Positions 15,679 to 23,693 of a stretch of DNA of 64,000 bases are shown here, one piece after another; position 1 is the first letter of the stretch; each line of letters begins with the position of its first letter. The notes beneath the pieces were generated by a model. It searched no databases and was not told the DNA's origin. It saw only the letters and a program-made list of their open reading frames with translations. The DNA is from an uncultured Ectothiorhodospiraceae bacterium (lineage in GTDB: Bacteria; Pseudomonadota; Gammaproteobacteria; Nevskiales; Oceanococcaceae), in assembly GCA_937141935.1 (NCBI GenBank), contig CAKZQS010000007.1, positions 1 to 64,000 of the forward strand, written 5' to 3'. The position numbers were made by a program, and so were the translations under genes.

Positions 15679-16734
15679 ATGGGGCGCTCGCGATTTCTGT
15701 TCAGACCCAGGCGCTATCTGCTTGGCGTGTTCTTGGCCGCCACCATGGGCTCGTCGCCGGCAGGCGCGGCGCCGATCTACGTTTGCACCGACGCCAGCGG
15801 CCAGCGGACGGTCTCCGATCAGCCCTGCGCTCGCGCAAAGCGCACGCCCTACGACTGTGGGCGGGTCGATGGGATTCGCACCTTCGCCGAACAATGCGCC
15901 GCCGAGGCGCCTGCGTCTGGCCAGGCCCTCCCGGCGCCTACGCGGTCGGCTCGGGGTGGAGCATCGACGTCGGGGCATTCGCTGTCGGTGACCGACACGA
16001 GGTCCTTCGGCCCGAGTGCGACGGGACGCGGGCCCATCGACACCTTGATGAACGATGTCGTCGCTGGCCCCATCGTGCGCGCGCTCGTGCCATGGGCCGC
16101 CGGCATGGTCGCGGCCATCGCGCTTATCTTCGTGCTGATACTCATCGCTCGCGCACTCCGGCCCCGGATCCTCGGGTACATCGGTGAGCGGCGCGTACGG
16201 CGCGTGCTGGCCACCCTGAACCCGGCGCACTATCAGGTTCTGCACGATCTCACGCTTCCGGACAGACTCGGCAGCACCCAAATCGATCACATCGTCATCG
16301 CGGCCGACGCGATTTACGTGATCGAAACCAAATGCCTGTCGGGTTGGTTGTTTGGCACTGCCAAGCAGGAGCACTGGACGCGGGTGCGTTACCGCAGCCG
16401 CCAGCAGCTGCAGAATCCGCTGCGCCAGAACTATCGCCACCTGTGCGCGGTGCGCGCCGTCCTGGACCTGCCCGAGGCCGCGGTTCGCAGCTATGTCGTG
16501 CTTGCCGGCAGCGCCGAGCTGCGTAGCGGCTCGGTACCGGGCGTGCTCAGCCTCGGCGCCTTGCGAACGGCCTTCCGCGCCCAGAACGAGCGCTGGAGCC
16601 GGACGCAAAGGCTCACGCTGGCCCAGCGCCTGGAGGCGGCGGCGCTACCGCGCGGCTGGCGGACCCATCGGGCCCACGTCGCTGGGTTGCGCGCCCAACA
16701 CGCGTCGACCGCCGCGCGCCAAAGCCCGTCCTAG
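15679..16734 (+). CDS. NERD-domain protein with signal peptide and membrane span
   Basis: A 351-residue protein with a modular layout. Residues 1-31 are a signal peptide ending near AGA. Residues 32-50 look like a DUF4124-type segment (IYVCTDASGQRTVSDQPC). A linker follows, then a membrane span (about 140-158, AAGMVAAIALIFVLILIA). From 166 on there is a NERD (nuclease-related) domain: GYIGERRVRRVL, QIDHIVI with Asp203, VIETKCLSGW with Glu216 and Lys218, and QNPLRQN. These acidic and lysine residues match the restriction-endonuclease-like core. It would have a periplasmic N-part and a cytoplasmic NERD domain. GGGGAGGGGGC precedes the ATG. It lies just outside attR, so it is probably host DNA. 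Confidence 0.75.
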   Translation: MGRSRFLFRPRRYLLGVFLAATMGSSPAGAAPIYVCTDASGQRTVSDQPCARAKRTPYDCGRVDGIRTFAEQCAAEAPASGQALPAPTRSARGGASTSGHSLSVTDTRSFGPSATGRGPIDTLMNDVVAGPIVRALVPWAAGMVAAIALIFVLILIARALRPRILGYIGERRVRRVLATLNPAHYQVLHDLTLPDRLGSTQIDHIVIAADAIYVIETKCLSGWLFGTAKQEHWTRVRYRSRQQLQNPLRQNYRHLCAVRAVLDLPEAAVRSYVVLAGSAELRSGSVPGVLSLGALRTAFRAQNERWSRTQRLTLAQRLEAAALPRGWRTHRAHVAGLRAQHASTAARQSPS

Positions 16735-16855
16735 CACCCCTGCGGCCGGCACGGGCTGACCGTGCTTGCCTACACTGCCTGCCCCTTTCCGCAGGCCCGC
16801 CCGCCGTGTCCGACGCTCTTGCCCTATTGATCGGGTCTTTCGCCCCTGTCGCCCC

Positions 16856-17725
16856 ATGAGCCACAGCGCCGACGGCGAGTGGTTCAGCGCGCAGGCGGTC
16901 GATGGCACGGCTTTGCCGCTGTGCGCATGGCAGCCGCCACGTCCGCCGCGGGCGGTGATTCTGCTACTGCCCGCGCTGGGTGTGCCGGCGCAGTACTACC
17001 AGCCCCTGGCGCAGGCGCTGGCGGGGCAGGGCCTGGCGGTGCTGCTGTTGGAGCAGCGCGGGCAGGGGCGCAGCCCGCTGCGGGCCAGCCGGCAGCAGAG
17101 CTGGGGCTTTGCCGCGTGTCTGGCCGACATTGGCTGCGCGCTGGAGCAGGCCGGCGCGCGCTGGCCGGGCTGCCCGCGCCTGCTGCTGGGCCACAGCCTG
17201 GGCGGGCACCTCGCGGCGATGGCGACGGCGCTGTATCCGACGCAGCTCGCGGGCGTGGTTCTCGCCGCCTGTGGCTCGCCCTGGCGGCGGCTGTATCGCG
17301 GCGCGACCCGCTGGCAGCTGGAGCTGCTGGCGCGTGTGCTGCTGCCCCTGAGCCTGCGTACGCTGGGCTACTACCCGGGCCACCGCATTGGCTTTGGCGG
17401 GCGGGAGGCGGCGGGGCTGATGCGCGACTGGTCGGTGCTGGCGCGCGAGAACCGCTACCGCGCCGCCGGCCTGGATCAGGACCTGGAGGCCGGCATCCGC
17501 GCCTGGCGCGGACGCATGCTGTTGCTGCGCCCGGCCGATGATGTGCTGGTGCCGCCGGCCGCGGCCCAGTCGGTCGCGGAGCGTTTTGCCGCGGCGCAGA
17601 CGGTGCAGATCACGCTCAGCGCGGCGCAGATCGGCGCGGCCGCCGACCACTATCGCTGGGTGCGCGAGCCGCAGGCCGCGGCGGCCGCCATCGCGGCCTG
17701 GTGGGCCGGGGAAGGCCCCACCTAG
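16856..17725 (+). CDS. Alpha/beta hydrolase, serine-type
   Basis: A 289-residue alpha/beta-hydrolase-fold protein, probably a carboxylic-ester hydrolase or lysophospholipase-like enzyme. The nucleophile elbow GHSLGG has Ser114, a late aspartate is in RPADDVLVPP, and the likely catalytic histidine is in DHYRW. There is no signal peptide, so it is cytoplasmic. The ATG at 16856 is chosen as the first one giving a normal N-terminus. The substrate cannot be told from sequence. It lies 120 bases after the NERD gene on the same strand. Confidence 0.75.
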   Translation: MSHSADGEWFSAQAVDGTALPLCAWQPPRPPRAVILLLPALGVPAQYYQPLAQALAGQGLAVLLLEQRGQGRSPLRASRQQSWGFAACLADIGCALEQAGARWPGCPRLLLGHSLGGHLAAMATALYPTQLAGVVLAACGSPWRRLYRGATRWQLELLARVLLPLSLRTLGYYPGHRIGFGGREAAGLMRDWSVLARENRYRAAGLDQDLEAGIRAWRGRMLLLRPADDVLVPPAAAQSVAERFAAAQTVQITLSAAQIGAAADHYRWVREPQAAAAAIAAWWAGEGPT

Positions 17726-17769
17726 CCGGTGCCCGGCGGGCTGCCGGTGCCGTCCCGGTTGCGGGGTGA

Positions 17770-17789
17770 CGGGGCTGCGAAGAGCCCCG
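17770..17789 (+). terminator. Hairpin between the hydrolase and the ectoine cluster
   Basis: CGGGGCT (17770-17776) pairs with AGCCCCG (17783-17789) around a 6-base loop. No T run follows, so it is at most a weak or Rho-aided terminator. Confidence 0.3.
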
Positions 17790-17912
17790 CGGGCGGTCGC
17801 GAAAACCTGGGGAGACGCTGGTGAAAACCCCGGCTGTGCGGCCATGGTGGTCTGTGGCACAGTGCCGGGCCGGGCCCCGGTCGGGTGCCCCGCCCTATGG
17901 AGATACGCAGCC

Positions 17913-19076
17913 ATGTCCTGGCAGGACCTCGTCGACGAGGCCGTAAGTTTTCGCCACGAACTGCACGCGCACCCCGAGCTGCCCTGGCAGGAGCGGGAGA
18001 CGGCGCGGCGCATTCGCGCGCAGCTGGATGCCGCCGGCATCCCCTGGCGGGTATGCGCCGATACCGGCACGCTGGCCACGCTGGCGGCCGACGCGCCCGG
18101 CCGGCATGTGGCCCTGCGCGGCGATATCGACGCGCTGCCCATCAACGAGGACAGCGGCGTGCCCTGGGCGTCGACGCACGGCGGCTGCATGCACGCCTGC
18201 GGGCACGATGGTCATGCGGCCACGCTGCTGGCCGCCGGGCGCTGGCTGAAGGCGCGCGAGGCGCAGCTGCCGGGGCCGGTCACGCTGGTCTTCCAGCCCG
18301 CGGAAGAAGGCGGCCACGGCGCGCAGAAAATGATCGAGGACGGGGCCCTGGCTGGCGTCGATTGCATCTTCGGCTGGCACAACTGGCCGGCCATCGCCTA
18401 CGGCCAGGCCGTGTGCCCGGATGGCGCGGTGATGTCGGCCAACGGCACCTTTCGCATCACCGTGCAGGGCCGCGGCGGCCATGCCAGCCAGCCCGAGCTG
18501 TGCCGCGACCCGGTGCTGGCCGGCAGCGCCATTACGGTGGCGCTGCAGCAGATCGTGGCGCGACGGCTGGCGCCGCAGCAGGCGGCCGTGGTCAGCCTGA
18601 CCAGCTTCAATGCGCCCAGCGGCGACACGGTGATCCCCAACGCGGCGCGGCTGGCCGGCAGCATCCGGCTCTCCGACAGCGCGCTGCGCGAGGAGCTGGA
18701 GGCCCGCATCAGCGAGATCGCCACGGCCACGGCGCAGGCCTATGGCGTCACGGCGGAGGTGGAGCACATCCGCCGCTACGACGCCACGGTGAACGACGCC
18801 GGCGCCGCCGCCGAGATGCGCGCCGCACTGGCCGCCGAGCTGGGTCCGCAATGGCAGGCACAGAACTTGCGACTGCCAATCATGGCCTCCGAGGACTTCA
18901 GCTATTACCAGCGCGAGATCCCCGGGGCCTTCGCCCTGATCGGGGCGGGGCAGGGAACAGGCGAGGACTGGCCCTGTCACAGCCCCCACTACGACTTTAA
19001 CGATGCGCTGATCGCGCCGGTCATGCGCGTATACAGCCGGCTCGCCGGCCTGCCACCGGAGGACCGGCCCGGCTAG
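17913..19076 (+). CDS. doeB2: M20-family deacetylase, probable ectoine-pathway DoeB role
   Basis: A 387-residue M20D metallo-amidohydrolase. The metal-site segment HACGHDGHAA (residues 94-103), PAEEGGHGAQKM with the catalytic glutamate pair, and the dimerisation domain (GRGGHASQPE) are all visible. Because the next three genes are doeD, doeA and doeC homologues, the likely substrate is N-acetyl-L-2,4-diaminobutyrate, released from ectoine by DoeA. In Halomonas the deacetylase DoeB is of the AstE/AspA fold, so this would be the M20-type alternative; that assignment rests on context. GGAG precedes the ATG by about ten bases. There is a 46-base gap to doeD. Confidence 0.72.
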   Translation: MSWQDLVDEAVSFRHELHAHPELPWQERETARRIRAQLDAAGIPWRVCADTGTLATLAADAPGRHVALRGDIDALPINEDSGVPWASTHGGCMHACGHDGHAATLLAAGRWLKAREAQLPGPVTLVFQPAEEGGHGAQKMIEDGALAGVDCIFGWHNWPAIAYGQAVCPDGAVMSANGTFRITVQGRGGHASQPELCRDPVLAGSAITVALQQIVARRLAPQQAAVVSLTSFNAPSGDTVIPNAARLAGSIRLSDSALREELEARISEIATATAQAYGVTAEVEHIRRYDATVNDAGAAAEMRAALAAELGPQWQAQNLRLPIMASEDFSYYQREIPGAFALIGAGQGTGEDWPCHSPHYDFNDALIAPVMRVYSRLAGLPPEDRPG

Positions 19077-19122
19077 CGAGCGCAATCATCCACCGCGCAG
19101 CAGCGCAAAGGAGTGTGACAAC

Positions 19123-20376
19123 GTGGAAATCTTCGAACAGTGGGAATCCAACATTCGCGGTTACTGCCGGGTGTACCCCACGGTGTTCAAGACGGCGCAC
19201 AACGCGACCCAGGTGGATGAGCAAGGCCGGAGTTATATCGACTTCTTCGCCGGCGCCGGCGTGCTCAACTTCGGGCACAACAACCCCAAGCTGAAGCGCG
19301 CCATCATCGATTACCTCGAGGCCGACGGCGTGACCCACACGCTGGACATGTACAGCACGGCCAAGCGCGAGTTCATTGCCGCCTTTGCCGACACCGTGCT
19401 GGCGCCGCGCGGTTGGGACTACAAGATGCAGTTCGTCGGGCCCACCGGCACCAACGCTGTCGAGGCGGCGCTGAAGCTGGCCCGCCGGGTCACCGGCCGG
19501 CGCGAGGTCGTGGCCTTTGGTAACGGCTTTCACGGCATGACGCTGGGCAGCCTGGCCTGCACCGCCAACAGCTATTTCCGCAACGCGGCCGGCGTGCCGC
19601 TGGACCATGTGCACCGCCTGCCCTTCGAGGGCAGCAGCGCGGGCTGCAGCCAGTGCCTGGGCGCCTACCGCGCGGCCCTGGCCGACGGCTCCAGCGGCGT
19701 CGAGAAGCCGGCCGCCTTCCTGGTGGAGGTGGTGCAGGCCGAAGGCGGCGTCAACGTGGCCACCGCGCAGTGGTTGCAGCAGCTGCAAACGCTGGCGCGC
19801 GAGGTCGGCGCGCTGCTGATCGTCGACGACATCCAGGTGGGCTGCGGCCGCACCGGCAGCTATTTCTCCTTCGACAACATGGAGATCGAGCCCGACATCA
19901 TCACGCTGGCCAAGGGCATCGGCGGCTACGGCACGCCGCTGGCCATGAACCTGATCAAGCCCGAGCACGACAAGCACTGGTCGCCGGGCGAGCACACCGG
20001 CACCTTCCGCGGCCAGAACCTCTCCTTTGTCGCCGGCCGCGAGGCGCTGCGCTACTTCGAGGACGAGAGTTTTCTGAAGACGGTGCGTGACCGCGGCGGG
20101 CGTATGGCGCAGTGCGTCGAGGGCCTGGTCGAGCAGCATGCCGGCCAGGGTCTTTCGGCCCGCGGCCGCGGCATGATCCACGGCCTGGATGTGGGCGATG
20201 GCGAGCGGGCCAAGGCCATTGTGGCCGGCTGCTTCGAGCAGGGCCTGCTGGTTTCGGCCTGCGGCTCGGGCGGGCGGGTCATCAAGCTGATCCCGCCGCT
20301 GACCATCGAGGACGACACGCTGGATCAGGGCCTGGCCACGCTGGAGCGCGTGGTCGGGGAGGTGCTCGCGGCATGA
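19123..20376 (+). CDS. doeD: Diaminobutyrate-2-oxoglutarate aminotransferase (ectoine breakdown)
   Basis: A class III PLP-dependent aminotransferase, 417 residues. The PLP lysine is Lys264 (TLAKGIGGYG) and the cofactor aspartate is in LLIVDDIQVGCGRTG (232-246). The start MEIFEQWESNIRGYCR resembles the EctB/DoeD family. Next to doeA and doeC it most likely transfers the amino group of 2,4-diaminobutyrate to 2-oxoglutarate, giving aspartate semialdehyde. A biosynthetic EctB is less likely because ectA and ectC are absent here. The GTG start has AAGGAG nine bases upstream. Its stop overlaps the doeA start as ATGA. Confidence 0.85.
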   Translation: MEIFEQWESNIRGYCRVYPTVFKTAHNATQVDEQGRSYIDFFAGAGVLNFGHNNPKLKRAIIDYLEADGVTHTLDMYSTAKREFIAAFADTVLAPRGWDYKMQFVGPTGTNAVEAALKLARRVTGRREVVAFGNGFHGMTLGSLACTANSYFRNAAGVPLDHVHRLPFEGSSAGCSQCLGAYRAALADGSSGVEKPAAFLVEVVQAEGGVNVATAQWLQQLQTLAREVGALLIVDDIQVGCGRTGSYFSFDNMEIEPDIITLAKGIGGYGTPLAMNLIKPEHDKHWSPGEHTGTFRGQNLSFVAGREALRYFEDESFLKTVRDRGGRMAQCVEGLVEQHAGQGLSARGRGMIHGLDVGDGERAKAIVAGCFEQGLLVSACGSGGRVIKLIPPLTIEDDTLDQGLATLERVVGEVLAA

Positions 20377-21638
20377 TTCAACGCGACGACATGACCTTCC
20401 CTTTCGCCGAGTACGAGCGGCGACTGCGCGAGTTGCGCGAGCGCATGGCCAAGCGGCTGCTGGACGCCGTGGTCATCAGCGACCCGGAAAATCTGATGTA
20501 CCTGACGGACTATCAGACCACCGGCTACAGCTTCTTCCAGGCCCTCGTGGTGCCGCTGGAGGGCGAGCCCTTCATGATCACGCGCAAGCTGGAGGCGACC
20601 AATGTGCATGCCCGCACCTGGGTCGAGATCACCCGGCCCTACCCGGACACCGGCGATGCCATCCAGGCGCTGGTCGAGAGCCTGCGCGAGTTTGGCCTGG
20701 CCGACAAACACGTGGGTTATGAGCGCAACAGCTACTTCTTTCCCGCCTACCACCAGGATTACATCCACACCACGCTGACCGACGGCAAGCTGCTCGACTG
20801 CTTTGGCATCGTCGAGCAGGGGCGGATCACCAAGTCCGAGCACGAGATCGAGGCGATGCGCATCGCCGCGCGGGCCACCGAGGCGGGCATGCGCGCGGGC
20901 CTGGAAGCCTGCGCGGCCGGCGTGACCGAGAACGAGATCGCGGCCGAGATCAGCGCCGGCATGTTCCGCGCCGGCGGCGAGGCGCCGGCCGTGTGGCCCT
21001 ACGTCACCAGCGGCCCGCGCACCATGATCGGCCATGCCACCTGGGAGGGCCGCACCGTGCAGCCCGGCGAGCATGTCTTCCTGGAGGTGGGCGGCTGCTA
21101 CCGCCGCTACCACACGGCCATGATGCGCACCTGCGTGCTGGGCGAGCTGTCCGACTCGATGCGCAAGGCGCAGGAGCGCATGAAGCTGGCGCTGGCCGAG
21201 ATCAAGGGCGCGATGCGCCCGGGGCTGACGGTCTCCGACGCCGACAACCTGGTGCGCAACATCATTACCGACAACGACGTCGGCGCCTCGCTGATCACCC
21301 GTTCGGGCTATTCCATTGGCATCGCCTTCCCGCCGAGCTGGGATGAGGGCTACATCGTCAGCCTGAAGCAGGGCGATTCGCGAGTGCTGGAGCCGGGCAT
21401 GACCTTCCACATCATCCCGTGGATGTGGGCGGTGGACGGCAACAAGACCTGCGGCATCTCCGACACCGTGTACATCACCGACACCGGCTGCAAGTCCTTC
21501 TTCACGCTGGAGGAGGACTTCGTCGTGAAGCCCGGCGAGGCGGCGCGCGGCAGCGCGAAGGTGCGCCCGGTGCCCAAGGTGGCCGCGGCCACAGACCCCG
21601 AAACCCCGAAGGAGTCCAACCATGCTGCGAGCGGTTGA
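20373..21638 (+). CDS. doeA: Ectoine hydrolase
   Basis: An M24 (creatinase/prolidase-fold) family hydrolase of 421 residues that opens the ectoine ring to N-acetyl-diaminobutyrate. The N-terminal creatinase-like domain (to about 170) contains DAVVISDPENLMYLTDYQTTGYSF. The catalytic pita-bread domain follows (AVWPYVTSGPRTMIGHATWEGR; late FHIIPWMW). The ATG at 20373 overlaps the doeD stop and has GGAGG ten bases upstream; an ATG at 20391 has none. The C-terminal 40 residues are Pro/Ala/Lys rich and not conserved. The stop overlaps the doeC start by 17 bases. Confidence 0.88.
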   Translation: MIQRDDMTFPFAEYERRLRELRERMAKRLLDAVVISDPENLMYLTDYQTTGYSFFQALVVPLEGEPFMITRKLEATNVHARTWVEITRPYPDTGDAIQALVESLREFGLADKHVGYERNSYFFPAYHQDYIHTTLTDGKLLDCFGIVEQGRITKSEHEIEAMRIAARATEAGMRAGLEACAAGVTENEIAAEISAGMFRAGGEAPAVWPYVTSGPRTMIGHATWEGRTVQPGEHVFLEVGGCYRRYHTAMMRTCVLGELSDSMRKAQERMKLALAEIKGAMRPGLTVSDADNLVRNIITDNDVGASLITRSGYSIGIAFPPSWDEGYIVSLKQGDSRVLEPGMTFHIIPWMWAVDGNKTCGISDTVYITDTGCKSFFTLEEDFVVKPGEAARGSAKVRPVPKVAAATDPETPKESNHAASG

Positions 21639-22995
21639 CCCGAGCAATGGCAAACTGATTCGCGAGGTGCCCGAGGCCGACCCGGGCGCGGTGGACGCCG
21701 CGCTGGACGCGGCGGTCAGCGCCTTTCACGCCTGGCGCGAGCAGCCCTTCAGCGAGCGCGCCGAGCTGCTCAACGCGGTGGCCGCGTACATGCGCGAGGA
21801 GCGCGAGCGCCTGGCCCTGCTGATGACCGAGGAGATGGGCAAGCCCATCCGCGAGGCCCGTGGCGAGGTGGACAAGGCCGCCTGGTGCGCCGAGCACTAC
21901 GCCGCCCACGCCGCCGACTACCTGGCCACCCAGTCGCTGCCCTCGGACGCCACGCGCAGCTATGTGCAGCACCTGCCGCTGGGCCCGGTCCTGGGCATCC
22001 TGCCGTGGAATGCGCCCTTCTGGCTGGCCTTTCGCTTCTGCGCGCCGGCGCTGATGGCCGGCAACACCGGCCTGCTCAAGCACGACCCGCACGTGCCGGG
22101 CTGCGCGGCCGCCATCGCCGAGTGCTTCAGCGCCGTGGGCGCGCCCGAGGGCCTGCTGACCAATTTGCCGCTGGGCAATGCGGCCGTGGAGGGCGTCATT
22201 CGCGACAGCCGCGTGCGCGCCGTGTCCTTCACCGGCTCCGAGCGCGCTGGGGGCATTGTCGCCGGCATTGCCGCCAGCGAGATCAAGCCGGTGGTGCTGG
22301 AGCTCGGCGGCTCCGACCCGGCCATCGTGCTGGCCGATGCCGACCTGGCCGCCGCCGCCGACACGCTGACGCTGTCGCGCATCATCAATGCGGGGCAGTC
22401 CTGCATTGCGGCCAAGCGCATCATCGTCGAGGCGCCGGTCTACGAGCAGATGTGCACGCTGCTGCACGAGCGCTTCGCCGCGCTGCGCCTGGGCGACCCG
22501 CGCGACGAGAGCACTCAGGTGGGCCCGATTGCGCGGCCCGATCTGCGCGACAACCTGGCCCGCCAGGTGCGCGAAACCGTGGACGCCGGCGCCCGCGTAC
22601 TGCTGGGCGGCGACGTGGTGGACGGGCCGGGCTATTACTACCCGGTGACGCTGCTCGCCGATGTCGAGCCGGGCATGACGGCCTTCCGCGAGGAAACCTT
22701 TGGCCCGGTGGGCGTGCTGATCCGCGCCGAGGACGACGAGCACGCGCTGGCCCTGGCCAACGACACGCCCTATGGCCTGGCCGCCGGTGTGTGGACGGCG
22801 GCGGTGCGCGGCGAGGCCCTGGCGCGCCGCATCGAGGCCGGTCAGGTGGCCGTCAATGGCATCGTCAAGACCGACCCGCGCCTGCCCAGCGGCGGCATCA
22901 AGCGCTCGGGCATTGGCCGCGAGCTGGGGCCGCATGGCATCCACGAGTTCGTCAACGCGCAGCAGGTGTGGGTGGGGCCGGCGCGGCCGGCCTGA
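21622..22995 (+). CDS. doeC: Aldehyde dehydrogenase, probable aspartate-semialdehyde dehydrogenase
   Basis: An NAD(P)-dependent aldehyde dehydrogenase of 457 residues, succinate-semialdehyde dehydrogenase-like. The general base glutamate is in VLELGGSDP and the catalytic cysteine is Cys261 (NAGQSCIAAKR); the EETFGPVG and PSGGIKRSGIGRE segments are normal. As last gene of the ectoine cluster it should oxidise aspartate semialdehyde to aspartate, completing breakdown to central metabolism. AAGGAG precedes the ATG, which lies inside the end of doeA, so translation is coupled. Confidence 0.85.
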   Translation: MLRAVDPSNGKLIREVPEADPGAVDAALDAAVSAFHAWREQPFSERAELLNAVAAYMREERERLALLMTEEMGKPIREARGEVDKAAWCAEHYAAHAADYLATQSLPSDATRSYVQHLPLGPVLGILPWNAPFWLAFRFCAPALMAGNTGLLKHDPHVPGCAAAIAECFSAVGAPEGLLTNLPLGNAAVEGVIRDSRVRAVSFTGSERAGGIVAGIAASEIKPVVLELGGSDPAIVLADADLAAAADTLTLSRIINAGQSCIAAKRIIVEAPVYEQMCTLLHERFAALRLGDPRDESTQVGPIARPDLRDNLARQVRETVDAGARVLLGGDVVDGPGYYYPVTLLADVEPGMTAFREETFGPVGVLIRAEDDEHALALANDTPYGLAAGVWTAAVRGEALARRIEAGQVAVNGIVKTDPRLPSGGIKRSGIGRELGPHGIHEFVNAQQVWVGPARPA

Positions 22996-23061
22996 ACGGC
23001 GCCAGCGACCAGGCGCGCGCCGGGCGCGCTGCCAGGGACACGCGGATTGATCAGCGTTGGC

Positions 23062-23475
23062 TTAGAAGCGCAGGCTGAATTGGGCCTGCCAGACGCGCTC
23101 GCGTTCGGTGGTGCGGCGGCCCGCGCCCCAGTAGCCGTAGTCGATGCGCGCATGCACCGTGTCGGCGGCCAGCGGCAGTTGCAGCCGCAGCTGCGGCACC
23201 ACGCCGATGAAGCGCTCGCCATGCGCCGACTGGCGCAGCGTGACCGCCGGCCCCAGCGACCAGCGCAGCCGGGCCGCAGGCTCCGCGCGCTCGCGCAGCG
23301 CGTAGCGCAGCCCGCGTTTGCGCGGGTCGCGGCGCTCGTGCACGGTCAGGTGCAGGTTGCCGTGGCTGCCCAGCGGGCAGTCCAGGCCCACGCCGTTGCG
23401 CAGGGCGCCACGTTCGCCGGCCTGCGCGCCACAGGCGCACAGGCACAAGAGCAAGAGCAGGCGGCGGTCGGGCAT
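23062..23475 (-). CDS. Small exported beta-rich protein, probably outer membrane
   Basis: A 137-residue protein I cannot name. It has a cleavable signal peptide (LLLLLCLCACGAQA; cleavage after AQA or lipidation at a Cys is possible). The mature part alternates polar and hydrophobic residues and ends in SLRF; a C-terminal phenylalanine is the usual mark of outer-membrane beta-barrel proteins, though the chain is short. GGGGAG precedes the ATG closely. It stands alone between the ectoine cluster and putA, facing the former. Confidence 0.55.
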   Translation of the reverse strand: MPDRRLLLLLCLCACGAQAGERGALRNGVGLDCPLGSHGNLHLTVHERRDPRKRGLRYALRERAEPAARLRWSLGPAVTLRQSAHGERFIGVVPQLRLQLPLAADTVHARIDYGYWGAGRRTTERERVWQAQFSLRF

Positions 23476-23650
23476 GTCTCCCCTCGCGCACGGATGGGTG
23501 TGGGTGTCAGTGAACCCGGGCCGGCGTCAGAAAAACGTCAATGCAGGCGCGAGCGGACGACGGCGCGTCAGCGGCTTGGCGGCGGGGACGGACGCTCAGG
23601 GCCCGCGGGCGCCTAACGGCCTCGCGCCCACCACGCCGCGGGCCCGTCAC

Positions 23651-23690
23651 GGCAGCCGGCCCGGGGCTGCCGACCGCCCTGCGAGGGCGG
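23651..23690 (-). terminator. Two hairpins just downstream of putA
   Basis: CCGCCCT/AGGGCGG (23674-23690) and GGCAGCC/GGCTGCC (23651-23671) are perfect 7-bp stems placed one after the other, starting four bases past the putA stop. No T run follows on the minus strand. They may end or protect the putA transcript. Confidence 0.35.
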
Positions 23691-23693
23691 GCA

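Noticed and set aside
17725-17913. Sigma-54 promoter before the ectoine cluster (a TGGCAC is present near 17856)
   Set aside because: The -12 TTGC element is missing at the required distance.
19123-20376. Biosynthetic ectB rather than catabolic doeD
   Set aside because: No ectA or ectC beside it; the neighbours are ectoine hydrolase and the semialdehyde dehydrogenase.
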